A stretch of 64,000 nucleotides of DNA from Dyadobacter sp. Leaf189 (GTDB lineage Bacteria > Bacteroidota > Bacteroidia > Cytophagales > Spirosomataceae), in NCBI RefSeq assembly GCF_001424405.1, contig NZ_LMPS01000007.1:186268-250267 (forward strand), read 5' to 3'. This document shows, one piece after another, positions 1 to 7,395 of this stretch. Made by a program: the position numbers and the translations under genes. Under the pieces are notes generated by a model, which saw only the letters and a program-made list of their open reading frames with translations, ran no database searches and was not told where the DNA came from. The stretch's first letter is position 1. Each line of letters opens with the position of its first letter.

Positions 1-1665
1 GTCAGAAGCGAGCAGTGTATCCAGTGAATCCTGCAGGTTGTCGCGGCTGCTGCATGTATGTCCATTTATTCCAAAACCTTTTGCAATGGTGATGAAATCC
101 GGGTTTTGCAGCTCTACGAATGAGTATCTTTTCTGATGGAAAAGCTGCTGCCACTGGCGTACCATTCCAAGGAAATTATTATTCAGAATGATAATCTTCA
201 CAGGAAGTCCGCTTTGCGCAATGGTACCCAGCTCCTGGATTGTCATCTGGAAACACCCGTCACCAATGAATGCAACGACCTCACGATCAGGAGCTCCCAC
301 CTTCGCTCCGAATGCGGCTGGTAATGCATAACCCATTGTACCCAAACCGCCCGAGGTAATAAACGAATTCGGCTTTTTGAATTGGTAGTATCTAGCAGTC
401 ATCATCTGATGCTGGCCCACATCTGCCAAAACTACAGCCTCTCCCTTCGTTTTATCTGAAAGTGTACGGATTACCTCCGCCATTTTGATTTTCTCTGTGG
501 TGGGAGCGAGCTCAGGTTGTGTGATTTTTTCATTTTCAATCACATCAAACTTCTTGAACTCAGCAATCCAGCTTTTGTGATCATTCTCCTTTACCAACGG
601 GAGCAGCATTTCGAGCGCAAGTTTCGCATCTCCAACTACGGGTGCATCTGCCTTGACGATTTTATCAATTTCTGCGGGATCTATCTCGATATGGACCACT
701 TTCGCCTGTTTGGCATAACGGCTTACATCGCCTGTTACCCTGTCATCGAAACGCATTCCGACAGCAATGATCAAATCGCATTGGTTTGTAAGTACGTTGG
801 TACCATAGTTACCGTGCATGCCCAGCCAGCCCACATAATTAGGGTGGTCCACCGAGACAGACGAGAGGCCCAGCAGGGTTGATGCGGCAGGGATATCAGT
901 TTTTTCAATGAATTGGATCAATTCGTTTTCCGCGTGTGAAATCCGCACGCCGTGACCCACAAAGAGAAACGGCTTTTTGGCTTCATTGATCAGTTTTGCA
1001 GCAGCTTCTACCTGCTCCGTTTTCGGCGCGAGGCGCGGGCGGTAGCTGATCAGGTTTTCACATTTTTTATAAGAAAACGCTTTCGACATCAGCTCGTTTT
1101 GAGCATTCTTGGTAATGTCGATCAGAACTGGTCCCGGACGTCCTGATTTGGCAATGTAAAATGCTTTGGCCATGATCTCCGGAATTTCATCCGCCCGGGT
1201 AATCTGGTAATTCCATTTAGTAATGGGGATCGTAATACCAATTACATCCGTTTCCTGGAATGCGTCGGTACCAAGCAAATGCGCAGCTACCTGTCCAACC
1301 ACGCAAACCAGCGGCGTTGAATCGATAATCGCATCGGCAATGCCGGTTACCAGGTTTGTGGCGCCAGGTCCGGACGTAACAAGGCAAACCCCAACCTTAC
1401 CGCTCACACGTGCATATCCTTCTGCAGCATGCGCCGCGCCTTGTTCGTGACGTACGAGAATGTGGTCAATGCTTTCCTGATAGTCATAAATCGCGTCGTA
1501 GACAGGCATGATCGCTCCACCAGGGTACCCGAAAATAGTGTCAACTCCCTCTTCGATTAATGACCTGATCACCGCGTGAGATCCATTGATCAGTTCCGGC
1601 TTGGCAACAGTCGCCGCCGGTTCCGCGATCTGGACTGTTTCGGTTTGATTTTCATTAAATTCCAT
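1..1665 (-). CDS. ilvB: Acetolactate synthase large subunit, partial (runs off left edge)
   Basis: This is the thiamine-diphosphate enzyme that condenses two pyruvates (or pyruvate and 2-oxobutyrate) in valine, leucine and isoleucine synthesis. The 555 codons visible have no stop, so the C-terminal end lies outside the window. The N-terminal PYR domain carries FGYPGGAIMPVYD and the catalytic-Glu motif HEQGAAHAAEGYAR. Near the other end are the ThDP/Mg2+ motif GDGCFQMTIQELG and NNNFLGMVRQWQQLF. The start is the ATG at 1665, 11 bases after the nucleotidyltransferase stop. It is the last visible gene of the ilvD operon, and the regulatory subunit ilvN and ilvC probably follow beyond the edge. 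The leader attenuator upstream of ilvD should govern it too. Confidence 0.95.
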   Translation of the reverse strand, partial: MEFNENQTETVQIAEPAATVAKPELINGSHAVIRSLIEEGVDTIFGYPGGAIMPVYDAIYDYQESIDHILVRHEQGAAHAAEGYARVSGKVGVCLVTSGPGATNLVTGIADAIIDSTPLVCVVGQVAAHLLGTDAFQETDVIGITIPITKWNYQITRADEIPEIMAKAFYIAKSGRPGPVLIDITKNAQNELMSKAFSYKKCENLISYRPRLAPKTEQVEAAAKLINEAKKPFLFVGHGVRISHAENELIQFIEKTDIPAASTLLGLSSVSVDHPNYVGWLGMHGNYGTNVLTNQCDLIIAVGMRFDDRVTGDVSRYAKQAKVVHIEIDPAEIDKIVKADAPVVGDAKLALEMLLPLVKENDHKSWIAEFKKFDVIENEKITQPELAPTTEKIKMAEVIRTLSDKTKGEAVVLADVGQHQMMTARYYQFKKPNSFITSGGLGTMGYALPAAFGAKVGAPDREVVAFIGDGCFQMTIQELGTIAQSGLPVKIIILNNNFLGMVRQWQQLFHQKRYSFVELQNPDFITIAKGFGINGHTCSSRDNLQDSLDTLLASD

Positions 1666-1676
1666 GACTCCTCTAT

Positions 1677-2144
1677 TTATTTGTCTGACGAATTTTCAAG
1701 ATTTTCAATATCATTAATATCTCTTGGCCTTCCTGCCGCCTTTTTCGCTTTAATTAAATCGTGGTAATTGATCAACCTGATCTTCAAATCTTCCACTAAA
1801 TAATCCGAAGCATTTTCGTTCGCAGTTTCAAATTCCAGTCCCTTCAAATTTGTGATAATGTCAATTGAAACAGGAACTCTGCCGAACGTAAAAACATCAA
1901 AATCAGGATTTTCTAAAAAATTTTTCTCTGTCATATCAAACAAAGGCATTCCGAATTTCCTAAAAGCCCTGGTCAGTTTTGAATGATTTTCCTTCGTTTT
2001 CCTGACCCAGATATCCATATCACCTGTAGTACGTGAATACCCGTGAAGAATGACAGAATAACCCCCAACCAATATGTATTCAACCTCTGTTTCATTGAGC
2101 GATTTCAGAAACTCCTGAAAATCATCGTTGAAGATATTGGCCAT
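1677..2144 (-). CDS. Nucleotidyltransferase (Pol beta superfamily, GGYS/DxD type)
   Basis: A 155-residue protein with the minimal nucleotidyltransferase fold. GGYS is at residues 27-30, the paired acidic residues are in TGDMDIW (D42, D44), and the third acidic residue is in VSIDIIT (D95). This arrangement is typical of AbiEii/MNT-like enzymes, which transfer nucleotides to RNA or protein, often as the toxin or antitoxin of two-gene modules. Its ATG overlaps the stop codon of the preceding small gene by one base (TAATG), so the two are probably translationally coupled. The pair sits between ilvD and ilvB, which have no known need for such an enzyme. The substrate is unknown, and the superfamily assignment is firmer than any function. 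Confidence 0.8.
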   Translation of the reverse strand: MANIFNDDFQEFLKSLNETEVEYILVGGYSVILHGYSRTTGDMDIWVRKTKENHSKLTRAFRKFGMPLFDMTEKNFLENPDFDVFTFGRVPVSIDIITNLKGLEFETANENASDYLVEDLKIRLINYHDLIKAKKAAGRPRDINDIENLENSSDK

Positions 2145-2356
2145 TACAAAGTATGTTTTCTCATTGAAAAGGCCGTTCGGTCCAATTTCGGCGGATTTTT
2201 CAAGTCAAATTGAAAAGCAATGCTATTCAGATAATGGGCAGCCTCCAATCTCTCTTTTCCTGTTTTAGGCTGCATTTTTGAATAATATTGTTCCGTTTCG
2301 CAATGTGTTCCGGCGTGAAATGCTGTCCTGTCCAACTTGAATTCTTCCGCTGCCAT
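2144..2356 (-). CDS. Small protein partner of the nucleotidyltransferase
   Basis: A 70-residue soluble protein without signal peptide or membrane segment. It carries the heptad KLDRTAF twice, at about residues 8-14 and 58-64, around a central basic/aromatic stretch (GKERLEAAHYLNS). I recall similar short proteins ending in a DRTxFSMRK motif next to nucleotidyltransferases in other Bacteroidota, but no domain name comes to mind. I chose the ATG at 2356, 11 bases downstream of the ilvD stop. A longer reading from 2467 would run over the ilvD C-terminus. It overlaps the nucleotidyltransferase start by one base. A toxin-antitoxin-like or substrate-adaptor role is only inference from this arrangement. 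Confidence 0.65.
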   Translation of the reverse strand: MAAEEFKLDRTAFHAGTHCETEQYYSKMQPKTGKERLEAAHYLNSIAFQFDLKNPPKLDRTAFSMRKHTL

Positions 2357-2367
2357 ACTCTGCAAGT

Positions 2368-4050
2368 TTAAGCCTCGTCGGTCACGCAACCTTCGCTGGC
2401 TGATTTCACTGTGCGGATATATCTTCCGAGCATTCCCTTGGTAAACTTCGGTGCAGGTTGTACCCATTCTGCTTTCCGGGCGGCCATTTCTTCATCGGAG
2501 ATATGCAGGGTCAATTCACGCGTGTTTGCGTCAATAGTAATCCGGTCACCATCTTTTACCAATGCAATTGGCCCTCCGTCAAATGCTTCCGGTGTAATGT
2601 GACCTACCACAAACCCGTGTGTACCTCCAGAGAAACGTCCGTCGGTAATTAATGCAATTTTATCACCAAGACCCGCGCCCATTACAGCAGAGGTAGGTTT
2701 AAGCATTTCCGACATTCCAGGTCCGCCTTTCGGTCCCGCGTTGCGGATCACTACTACGTGTCCGGGCTTTATTTCGTGGTTCGACAGCATGGTAATGATT
2801 TCCGATTCATGTTCACATACTTTCGCTTCGCCGTCAAAGGTTAAGCCCTCTTTACCGGTGATCTTGGCTACTGCGCCGGTGGGTGCGAGGTTACCATACA
2901 TAATCTGGATGTGTCCCGTTGGCTTAATTGCCTGTTCAATCGGGAAAACCATTTTCTGTGCTTCAAAATCAAGATCCGGCGCTTCTGCCAGGTTTTCTGC
3001 CACCGTTTTTCCGGTTACAGTAATGCAGTCGCCGTGGATCAGGCCCTGAGAGTATAAATACTTGGTGATAGCAGGTACTCCGCCTATTGCAAGGATATCC
3101 TCCATATAATATTTACCGCTTGGTTTCAGGTCGGCGATAAATGGAGTTCTGTCGGAAATCTCCTGAATGTCATTCAATGTCAACCAAAGTCCGGCCGAGC
3201 GTGCAATTGCAAGGAAGTGCAGCGCTGCATTCGTAGAGCCGCCGAGCGCCATTACTACCGTCAATGCGTTTTCAAGGGACTTTTTAGTAATAATTTCCTT
3301 AGGTGTAATATTGAGTTCAAGAAGCTTTTTCATTGCTGATCCGATCTTCTTGCATTCCTCCTGCTTGCCTTCGTGGGTGGCAGGGTAAGAGCTGCTGAAA
3401 GGAAGACTAAGCCCCATTGCTTCAATCGAAGCTGCCATGGTATTAGCGGTGTACATTCCGCCGCAAGCGCCTTGCCCCGGGATCGAGTTCTGGATTACAC
3501 CTTTGAAATCTTCGTCAGAAATGTTGTTCGCAAACTTCTTACCCAAAGCTTCAAATGCCGAAACAATATCCAGCTTTTGACCTTTGTAGTGGCCTGAGCG
3601 GATTGTTCCGCCATAAACCATAATAGCCGGGCGATCCAGGCGCGCCATCGCCATTACGGCACCAGGCATATTTTTATCACAACCCACAACTGCAATTACG
3701 CCGTCGTACCATTGTGCCGAAACCACGGTTTCAATAGAGTCTGCAATGATATCGCGGCTCGGTAGTGAGTAACGCATACCGTCATTTCCATTGGTCATAC
3801 CATCAGAAACTCCAATCGTATTGAATATCAGACCCACCATGTCATTGGCAGTTACGCCCTGCTTTACATACACGGAAAGTCCGTTTAAGTGCATATTGCA
3901 CGGGTTTCCTTCGTAGCCGGTACTTGCAATCCCGATTTGCGGTTTGGCAAAATCTTCTTCTTTCAGGCCAATTCCATAAAGCATTGCCTGTGCTGCCGGA
4001 TTGGTAACTTCCTGCGTCAGGGTTTTTGAAAATTTGTTCAGTTCAGACAT
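2368..4050 (-). CDS. ilvD: Dihydroxy-acid dehydratase
   Basis: An iron-sulfur enzyme of 560 residues that dehydrates 2,3-dihydroxy-3-methylbutanoate and the matching pentanoate, the third step of valine and isoleucine synthesis. Family signatures are present: GCDKNMPG (C124), GACGGMYTANTMA (C196), C51 in NPCNMHL, GGSTNAALHFLAIA and DGRFSGGTHGF. Three cysteines at these spots are the expected cluster ligands. Length is normal for the family. It is the first structural gene of the operon. The terminator-like hairpin and leader peptide just upstream indicate control by ribosome-mediated attenuation. Confidence 0.97.
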   Translation of the reverse strand: MSELNKFSKTLTQEVTNPAAQAMLYGIGLKEEDFAKPQIGIASTGYEGNPCNMHLNGLSVYVKQGVTANDMVGLIFNTIGVSDGMTNGNDGMRYSLPSRDIIADSIETVVSAQWYDGVIAVVGCDKNMPGAVMAMARLDRPAIMVYGGTIRSGHYKGQKLDIVSAFEALGKKFANNISDEDFKGVIQNSIPGQGACGGMYTANTMAASIEAMGLSLPFSSSYPATHEGKQEECKKIGSAMKKLLELNITPKEIITKKSLENALTVVMALGGSTNAALHFLAIARSAGLWLTLNDIQEISDRTPFIADLKPSGKYYMEDILAIGGVPAITKYLYSQGLIHGDCITVTGKTVAENLAEAPDLDFEAQKMVFPIEQAIKPTGHIQIMYGNLAPTGAVAKITGKEGLTFDGEAKVCEHESEIITMLSNHEIKPGHVVVIRNAGPKGGPGMSEMLKPTSAVMGAGLGDKIALITDGRFSGGTHGFVVGHITPEAFDGGPIALVKDGDRITIDANTRELTLHISDEEMAARKAEWVQPAPKFTKGMLGRYIRTVKSASEGCVTDEA

Positions 4051-4075
4051 GGTGATTTATTGTATTAAATAAAAA

Positions 4076-4129
4076 CACCTCACTCTGTTGTGAGTGAGGT
4101 GCCGAACTATATAGTCTTTCCTCACTCAC
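4076..4129 (-). promoter_or_regulatory. ilv attenuator: alternative antiterminator and terminator hairpins
   Basis: Read on the minus strand, CACCTCACTC (4101-4092) and GAGTGAGGTG (4085-4076) form a perfect 10-bp stem with a 6-base loop, followed at once by TTTTTATTT, which is an intrinsic terminator 26 bases before the ilvD ATG. A second perfect 10-bp pairing uses GTGAGTGAGG (4129-4120) with CCTCACTCAC (4099-4090). It consumes most of the terminator's first arm, so the two stems exclude each other. The upstream arm overlaps the stop codon of the leader peptide. A ribosome that finishes the peptide would cover it and allow termination, whereas a ribosome stalled at Ile/Leu/Val codons would leave it free to antiterminate. 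The structure is seen; the mechanism is inferred from classical ilv/leu attenuators. Confidence 0.85.
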
Positions 4130-4179
4130 GCAAAGAGCGTGACAATTCGAAGACTTAGAATGATTGTTGTGTTTTTCAT
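4126..4179 (-). CDS. ilv leader peptide (17 aa, Ile/Leu/Val-rich)
   Basis: A short frame reads MKNTTIILSLRIVTLFA and then TGA. Seven of the 17 residues are branched-chain (three Ile, three Leu, one Val), the signature of a branched-chain amino acid leader peptide like IlvL/IvbL in enterobacteria. Its TGA stop is embedded in the antiterminator arm, exactly where translation-coupled attenuation needs it. There is no clear Shine-Dalgarno sequence, as usual in Bacteroidota. No other gene lies between it and ilvD. Confidence 0.8.
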   Translation of the reverse strand: MKNTTIILSLRIVTLFA

Positions 4180-4229
4180 AGCGGAATTTACAAGCGCAGC
4201 GAAATTTCGCTACTTTCTGCTTGGTGACA

Positions 4230-4261
4230 CAAATTAGAAGGGTATCTTTCTATTTTCCAAA
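4230..4261 (-). promoter_or_regulatory. Candidate Bacteroidota-type promoter of the ilv leader
   Basis: On the minus strand TTTG (4261-4258) is followed after 21 bases by TAATTTG (4236-4230), one base short of the Bacteroidota -7 consensus TAnnTTTG with its -33 TTTG. Transcription from here would begin about 40 bases before the leader-peptide ATG. The match is imperfect and such AT-rich strings occur by chance. Confidence 0.35.
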
Positions 4262-4340
4262 CATTAAGTCACTTTTTTGTTCATAATCTTCAATAAGTAC
4301 CAAATTTGTTGGAACAAAAGCTTTGTAATAGGAAAACTTT

Positions 4341-4348
4341 TAATTTTG
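4341..4348 (+). promoter_or_regulatory. Candidate -7 element of the murQ promoter
   Basis: TAATTTTG fits the Bacteroidota -7 consensus TAnnTTTG and lies 22 bases before the murQ ATG. The nearest upstream TTTG (4322-4325) leaves only a 15-base spacer, shorter than usual, so support is weak. Confidence 0.3.
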
Positions 4349-4370
4349 AAAAGAAACAATCCCGAGCATC

Positions 4371-5174
4371 ATGCTAACTACCGAATCTTCATCCCATTAC
4401 CACGACCTTGAAAAAATGAGTGTCAATGAACTGCTGACATCCATTAACGCTGAGGACCAGACAGTACCGTTTGCTGTCAATAAAGCAATCCCCCAGATAG
4501 AGGCGCTGGTTGAGCAGATCGTACCAAGAATGCAGGCGGGAGGCCGGTTGTTCTATATTGGAGCAGGTACGAGCGGGAGGTTGGGAGTAGTGGACGCATC
4601 TGAATGTCCGCCTACTTTCGGCGTTCCTTTCGACCTCGTGGTCGGGATTATAGCCGGAGGTGATACCGCGATCAGAAAGGCCGTTGAGAATGCGGAAGAT
4701 GATAGTGAGCAGGCATGGAAAGATCTTGCACCGTATAAACCATCTGAAAATGATACATTAATAGGGATTGCTGCATCAGGCCGTACACCTTATGTAATTG
4801 GCGGATTGAATGCAGCACGTCAGGCAGGTTTGCTGACTGGCTGTGTAGTTTGCAACGCAGGTTCCAAGGTGGCCGAAGCAGCGGAGTTCCCCGTCGAGAT
4901 AGTAGTAGGTCCGGAGTTTCTGACCGGCAGCACGCGCATGAAATCGGGGACTGCACAAAAGTTGGCATTGAATATGATCTCGACTGCCGTAATGATCCGG
5001 CTGGGAAAAGTGAAAGGCAATAAAATGGTAGATATGCAGCTTACGAATGAAAAGCTCGTAGATCGGGCTGTGCGTATGATTATAGAAGAACTCAATATTT
5101 CGCCCGACGAAGCTGAGTCACTGTTAAGCAAACATGGAAGTGTGCGTGCGGTGATTAATGCAGTAAAAGGTTGA
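4371..5174 (+). CDS. murQ: N-acetylmuramic acid 6-phosphate etherase
   Basis: Cytoplasmic lyase that cleaves the lactyl ether of MurNAc-6-phosphate to give GlcNAc-6-phosphate and D-lactate during peptidoglycan recycling. The SIS fold is clear: GAGTSGRLGVVDASECPPTF starts near residue 64 and contains the conserved Ser and Glu, GIAASGRTPYVIG follows near 132, and GPEFLTGSTRMKSGTAQK near 180 is the family signature. At 267 residues it is shorter than the roughly 300-residue Escherichia coli enzyme, mainly at the C-terminus. A bidirectional terminator follows. The kinase that makes its substrate from anhydro-MurNAc, anmK, is in the same window at about 35 kb. Confidence 0.95.
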   Translation: MLTTESSSHYHDLEKMSVNELLTSINAEDQTVPFAVNKAIPQIEALVEQIVPRMQAGGRLFYIGAGTSGRLGVVDASECPPTFGVPFDLVVGIIAGGDTAIRKAVENAEDDSEQAWKDLAPYKPSENDTLIGIAASGRTPYVIGGLNAARQAGLLTGCVVCNAGSKVAEAAEFPVEIVVGPEFLTGSTRMKSGTAQKLALNMISTAVMIRLGKVKGNKMVDMQLTNEKLVDRAVRMIIEELNISPDEAESLLSKHGSVRAVINAVKG

Positions 5175-5188
5175 TCCAGTAAAAACGA

Positions 5189-5233
5189 AAAGAGGGTGCA
5201 ATTTGGCTTCATACCAACTGCACCCTCTTTTTT
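5189..5233. terminator. Bidirectional terminator between murQ and the NIPSNAP gene
   Basis: AGAGGGTGCA (5191-5200) pairs with TGCACCCTCT (5219-5228), with further TTGG/CCAA pairing inside the loop. Six T follow on the plus strand and an A-run precedes, so it can serve both convergent genes. Confidence 0.85.
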
Positions 5234-5246
5234 ATATGATTTCTGA

Positions 5247-6035
5247 TCAGATATCTGAATAATCAGTAGGGAACAGGAACAATGTTACGTTTTTAGATAC
5301 ATTATTCTGGTACTCAGGCATTGATTTCACTTTTCCCCATTCAGCATCATCGCTGAACGATTTCCAGTGCGCATCCCGTGAAGCTTTGTCAGAAAATGTA
5401 GTCAGGTACATCAGGTTCGGCATGGTCGATCCGGCGATTACTTCACCATAAAATACCGCATTGAAGCCCAGGCGCGCAAAAATCCCAATTTCGTTACCTG
5501 CATTGAATTGCTTTACCTTGTTCCAGTAGATCTTTTCTGTGTGACCTTCATAGCTTCTCAGCTCATAGATCCGCTCACTTTTTGGTGAAGTAAGATCCGG
5601 TTTTTTCATCATCGGGCTGTTTTCAAAAGCTCTCAATACAGTCGATCTGATCCGAATGTAAGGCGGGTTCTTGTATTCAGCATCGATATAATCCTTTCCG
5701 GCTGCGAGATAAGCGGCATCTTTGCCAAGTACTTTCGGAAGGTCCACCAGTTGTTCCAGCGACTTCAACGGAGTGAATACGTAAATAAGTTTACCGGCTG
5801 CGGTGTCGCTTGCCACTGGCTTAAATACACCCACGTTTTTGATACCGGCCCGGTGCATCGCTGGGATGTATGCATCTTTCAGGTAGTTGTCTATTCGCGA
5901 AGCCTGATCAGCATCTTTCACATGGTAGATTTTGATCTCGTAAAATTCTCTTTTCGGGGCAGCTGCAAATAGAATTGTGGTACAAAAAAACAGGCATAAT
6001 GTGACGTATATGCCATTTTTAGAAACTTTGAACAT
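5247..6035 (-). CDS. Exported NIPSNAP-family protein
   Basis: A 262-residue protein beginning MFKVSKNGIYVTLCLFFCTT and ending its signal peptide near FAAA (about residue 26), so it is exported. Two tandem ferredoxin-like alpha/beta-barrel units follow: FYEIKIYHVKDADQ to about residue 125, and IYELRSYEGHTEKIYWNKV to the end. The spacing and the ARLGFNAVFYGEVIAGS and LMYLTTFSDKASRDAHWKSF segments are typical of NIPSNAP. The biochemical role in bacteria is unsettled. Longer starts are possible back to 6104 but would bury the signal peptide, so I chose the ATG at 6035. It lies downstream of the PorP/SprF gene on the same strand. Confidence 0.8.
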   Translation of the reverse strand: MFKVSKNGIYVTLCLFFCTTILFAAAPKREFYEIKIYHVKDADQASRIDNYLKDAYIPAMHRAGIKNVGVFKPVASDTAAGKLIYVFTPLKSLEQLVDLPKVLGKDAAYLAAGKDYIDAEYKNPPYIRIRSTVLRAFENSPMMKKPDLTSPKSERIYELRSYEGHTEKIYWNKVKQFNAGNEIGIFARLGFNAVFYGEVIAGSTMPNLMYLTTFSDKASRDAHWKSFSDDAEWGKVKSMPEYQNNVSKNVTLFLFPTDYSDI

Positions 6036-6137
6036 GATGAAATGATAGGTTAATATATAGTAATTGTTACACAGGAAAGACCTGCGGGTTTCATCTATAC
6101 CCACCGGTTTCCCGCATTATTTTACCAAAAAATGGAG

Positions 6138-7169
6138 TTAGAATTTCGGGCAGGAAAGCTGCTTTTTGCTGCTTCTGCTTCGCCTCTGCTTAGGTTCAAG
6201 AGGAGGGAAAACGTAGGAGAGTGAAATCTCGTGCGCACCGCCACTGCCAGCGCCAAGTGTAGAGATTGTCAGGTCATAGCTGTAACCAATGGAGAATTTA
6301 TCCTGACGGAAACCGGCGAGAAATATCAGCGACTCGTGGTTATTGATGTTCTGTGCATACTTTTTAAAAGGTATCCCGCGGTACCAGGCGCCCAAAACCA
6401 GCGGCTCGAGTGTCACATACAATCCCGCGTCAAACTGATCGTACTTACCCTGCTTTTTGTACATAATAGCAGGAGAAATGGTCTTTTCTTTATCAATTTC
6501 GTCTCCCAGGAAAGTGTATCCGGCAAAAGGAATGCGCAAACCAGCTTGCAAGCTCGCCTTTACAGGCAGCCTCGCATCTGTCAATCCTGAAAATGCCTGA
6601 TTGGGCCTGTTCAAATGGTGGGCCGAAATACCTGCCCAGTACCAGTCCGAGTAAAGCATTGCCCCGGCGCCGAAATCTGCATAAAAAACGTTCGGGCCGC
6701 CCTGTGCAAAAGGATCCCCGGAAGGATTTCCCGTCAAACCGCCATTATCATATTGATCGCCAAACGTAAGTCCGAAGTAATCAAGTGTACGTGAAGCAAA
6801 TCCTCCCTGTATCCCCAACCTGAGCGAAGTCAGCTCATTAAACTGGATCTGATAGGAATATTGCAGTGCGGCTTCCGTCGATTTCAAATTACCCAGTCCC
6901 TGGCTGTCCATTGTTACAAGCACACCAACTCCGCTGTTCACATTAGAAAAAAATGCATCAGCCCCGAAAGAAGTTGTAACGAAATTGGCTGAAAGGGAAG
7001 GCCACTGGTTCCGGTAGTTTACCGTAGCCCGGGGCGCAAGCGCTCCACCCGCCAGTGCGGGGTTAAGGTACAATGGGTTTGCATAAAACTGTGAAAATTG
7101 TGGGTCCTGACTCCAACCATCAATGCAAACCAGTGTCAGTATAAAAAGGCAAAGTAAACGCTTGATCAT
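6138..7169 (-). CDS. PorP/SprF family type IX secretion membrane protein
   Basis: About 343 residues, with a signal peptide ending GWSQ and the family-defining N-terminus DPQFSQFYANPLYLNPALAG. The rest is a run of amphipathic strands ending in EISLSYVFPP and a short basic tail, as expected for an outer-membrane beta barrel. PorP/SprF proteins work with the type IX secretion system and are often paired with substrates carrying a type B sorting domain. Such a substrate is the divergent neighbour starting at 7396. A start at 7184 is also possible; I preferred the ATG at 7169 because it gives a cleaner signal peptide (MIKRLLCLFILTL). Confidence 0.88.
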   Translation of the reverse strand: MIKRLLCLFILTLVCIDGWSQDPQFSQFYANPLYLNPALAGGALAPRATVNYRNQWPSLSANFVTTSFGADAFFSNVNSGVGVLVTMDSQGLGNLKSTEAALQYSYQIQFNELTSLRLGIQGGFASRTLDYFGLTFGDQYDNGGLTGNPSGDPFAQGGPNVFYADFGAGAMLYSDWYWAGISAHHLNRPNQAFSGLTDARLPVKASLQAGLRIPFAGYTFLGDEIDKEKTISPAIMYKKQGKYDQFDAGLYVTLEPLVLGAWYRGIPFKKYAQNINNHESLIFLAGFRQDKFSIGYSYDLTISTLGAGSGGAHEISLSYVFPPLEPKQRRSRSSKKQLSCPKF

Positions 7170-7395
7170 ATATTTAACTTGCATCCGCCACGCGGGTGGC
7201 AGTTAGGTTAAGGGCCGTAAATATTTGCCCGATTTAATTTTCACAAAATGTCTTCTAATTGCGTATTAATATTCAAATTAGAGTGGTTTTTACGACTTTC
7301 CCGCACAAAATTTTAACATTTTATTTTCGTTAGTATTGTCGGGTAATCTGAATATCGAATGTGGTGGACAGGGGTGTTTGAACAGTTAACGAAAC

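Noticed and set aside
2144..2467. A 107-residue version of the small partner starting at 2467
   Set aside because: Its first 37 residues lie in another frame of the ilvD end and look unlike a protein; the ATG at 2356 gives the compact form with both heptads.
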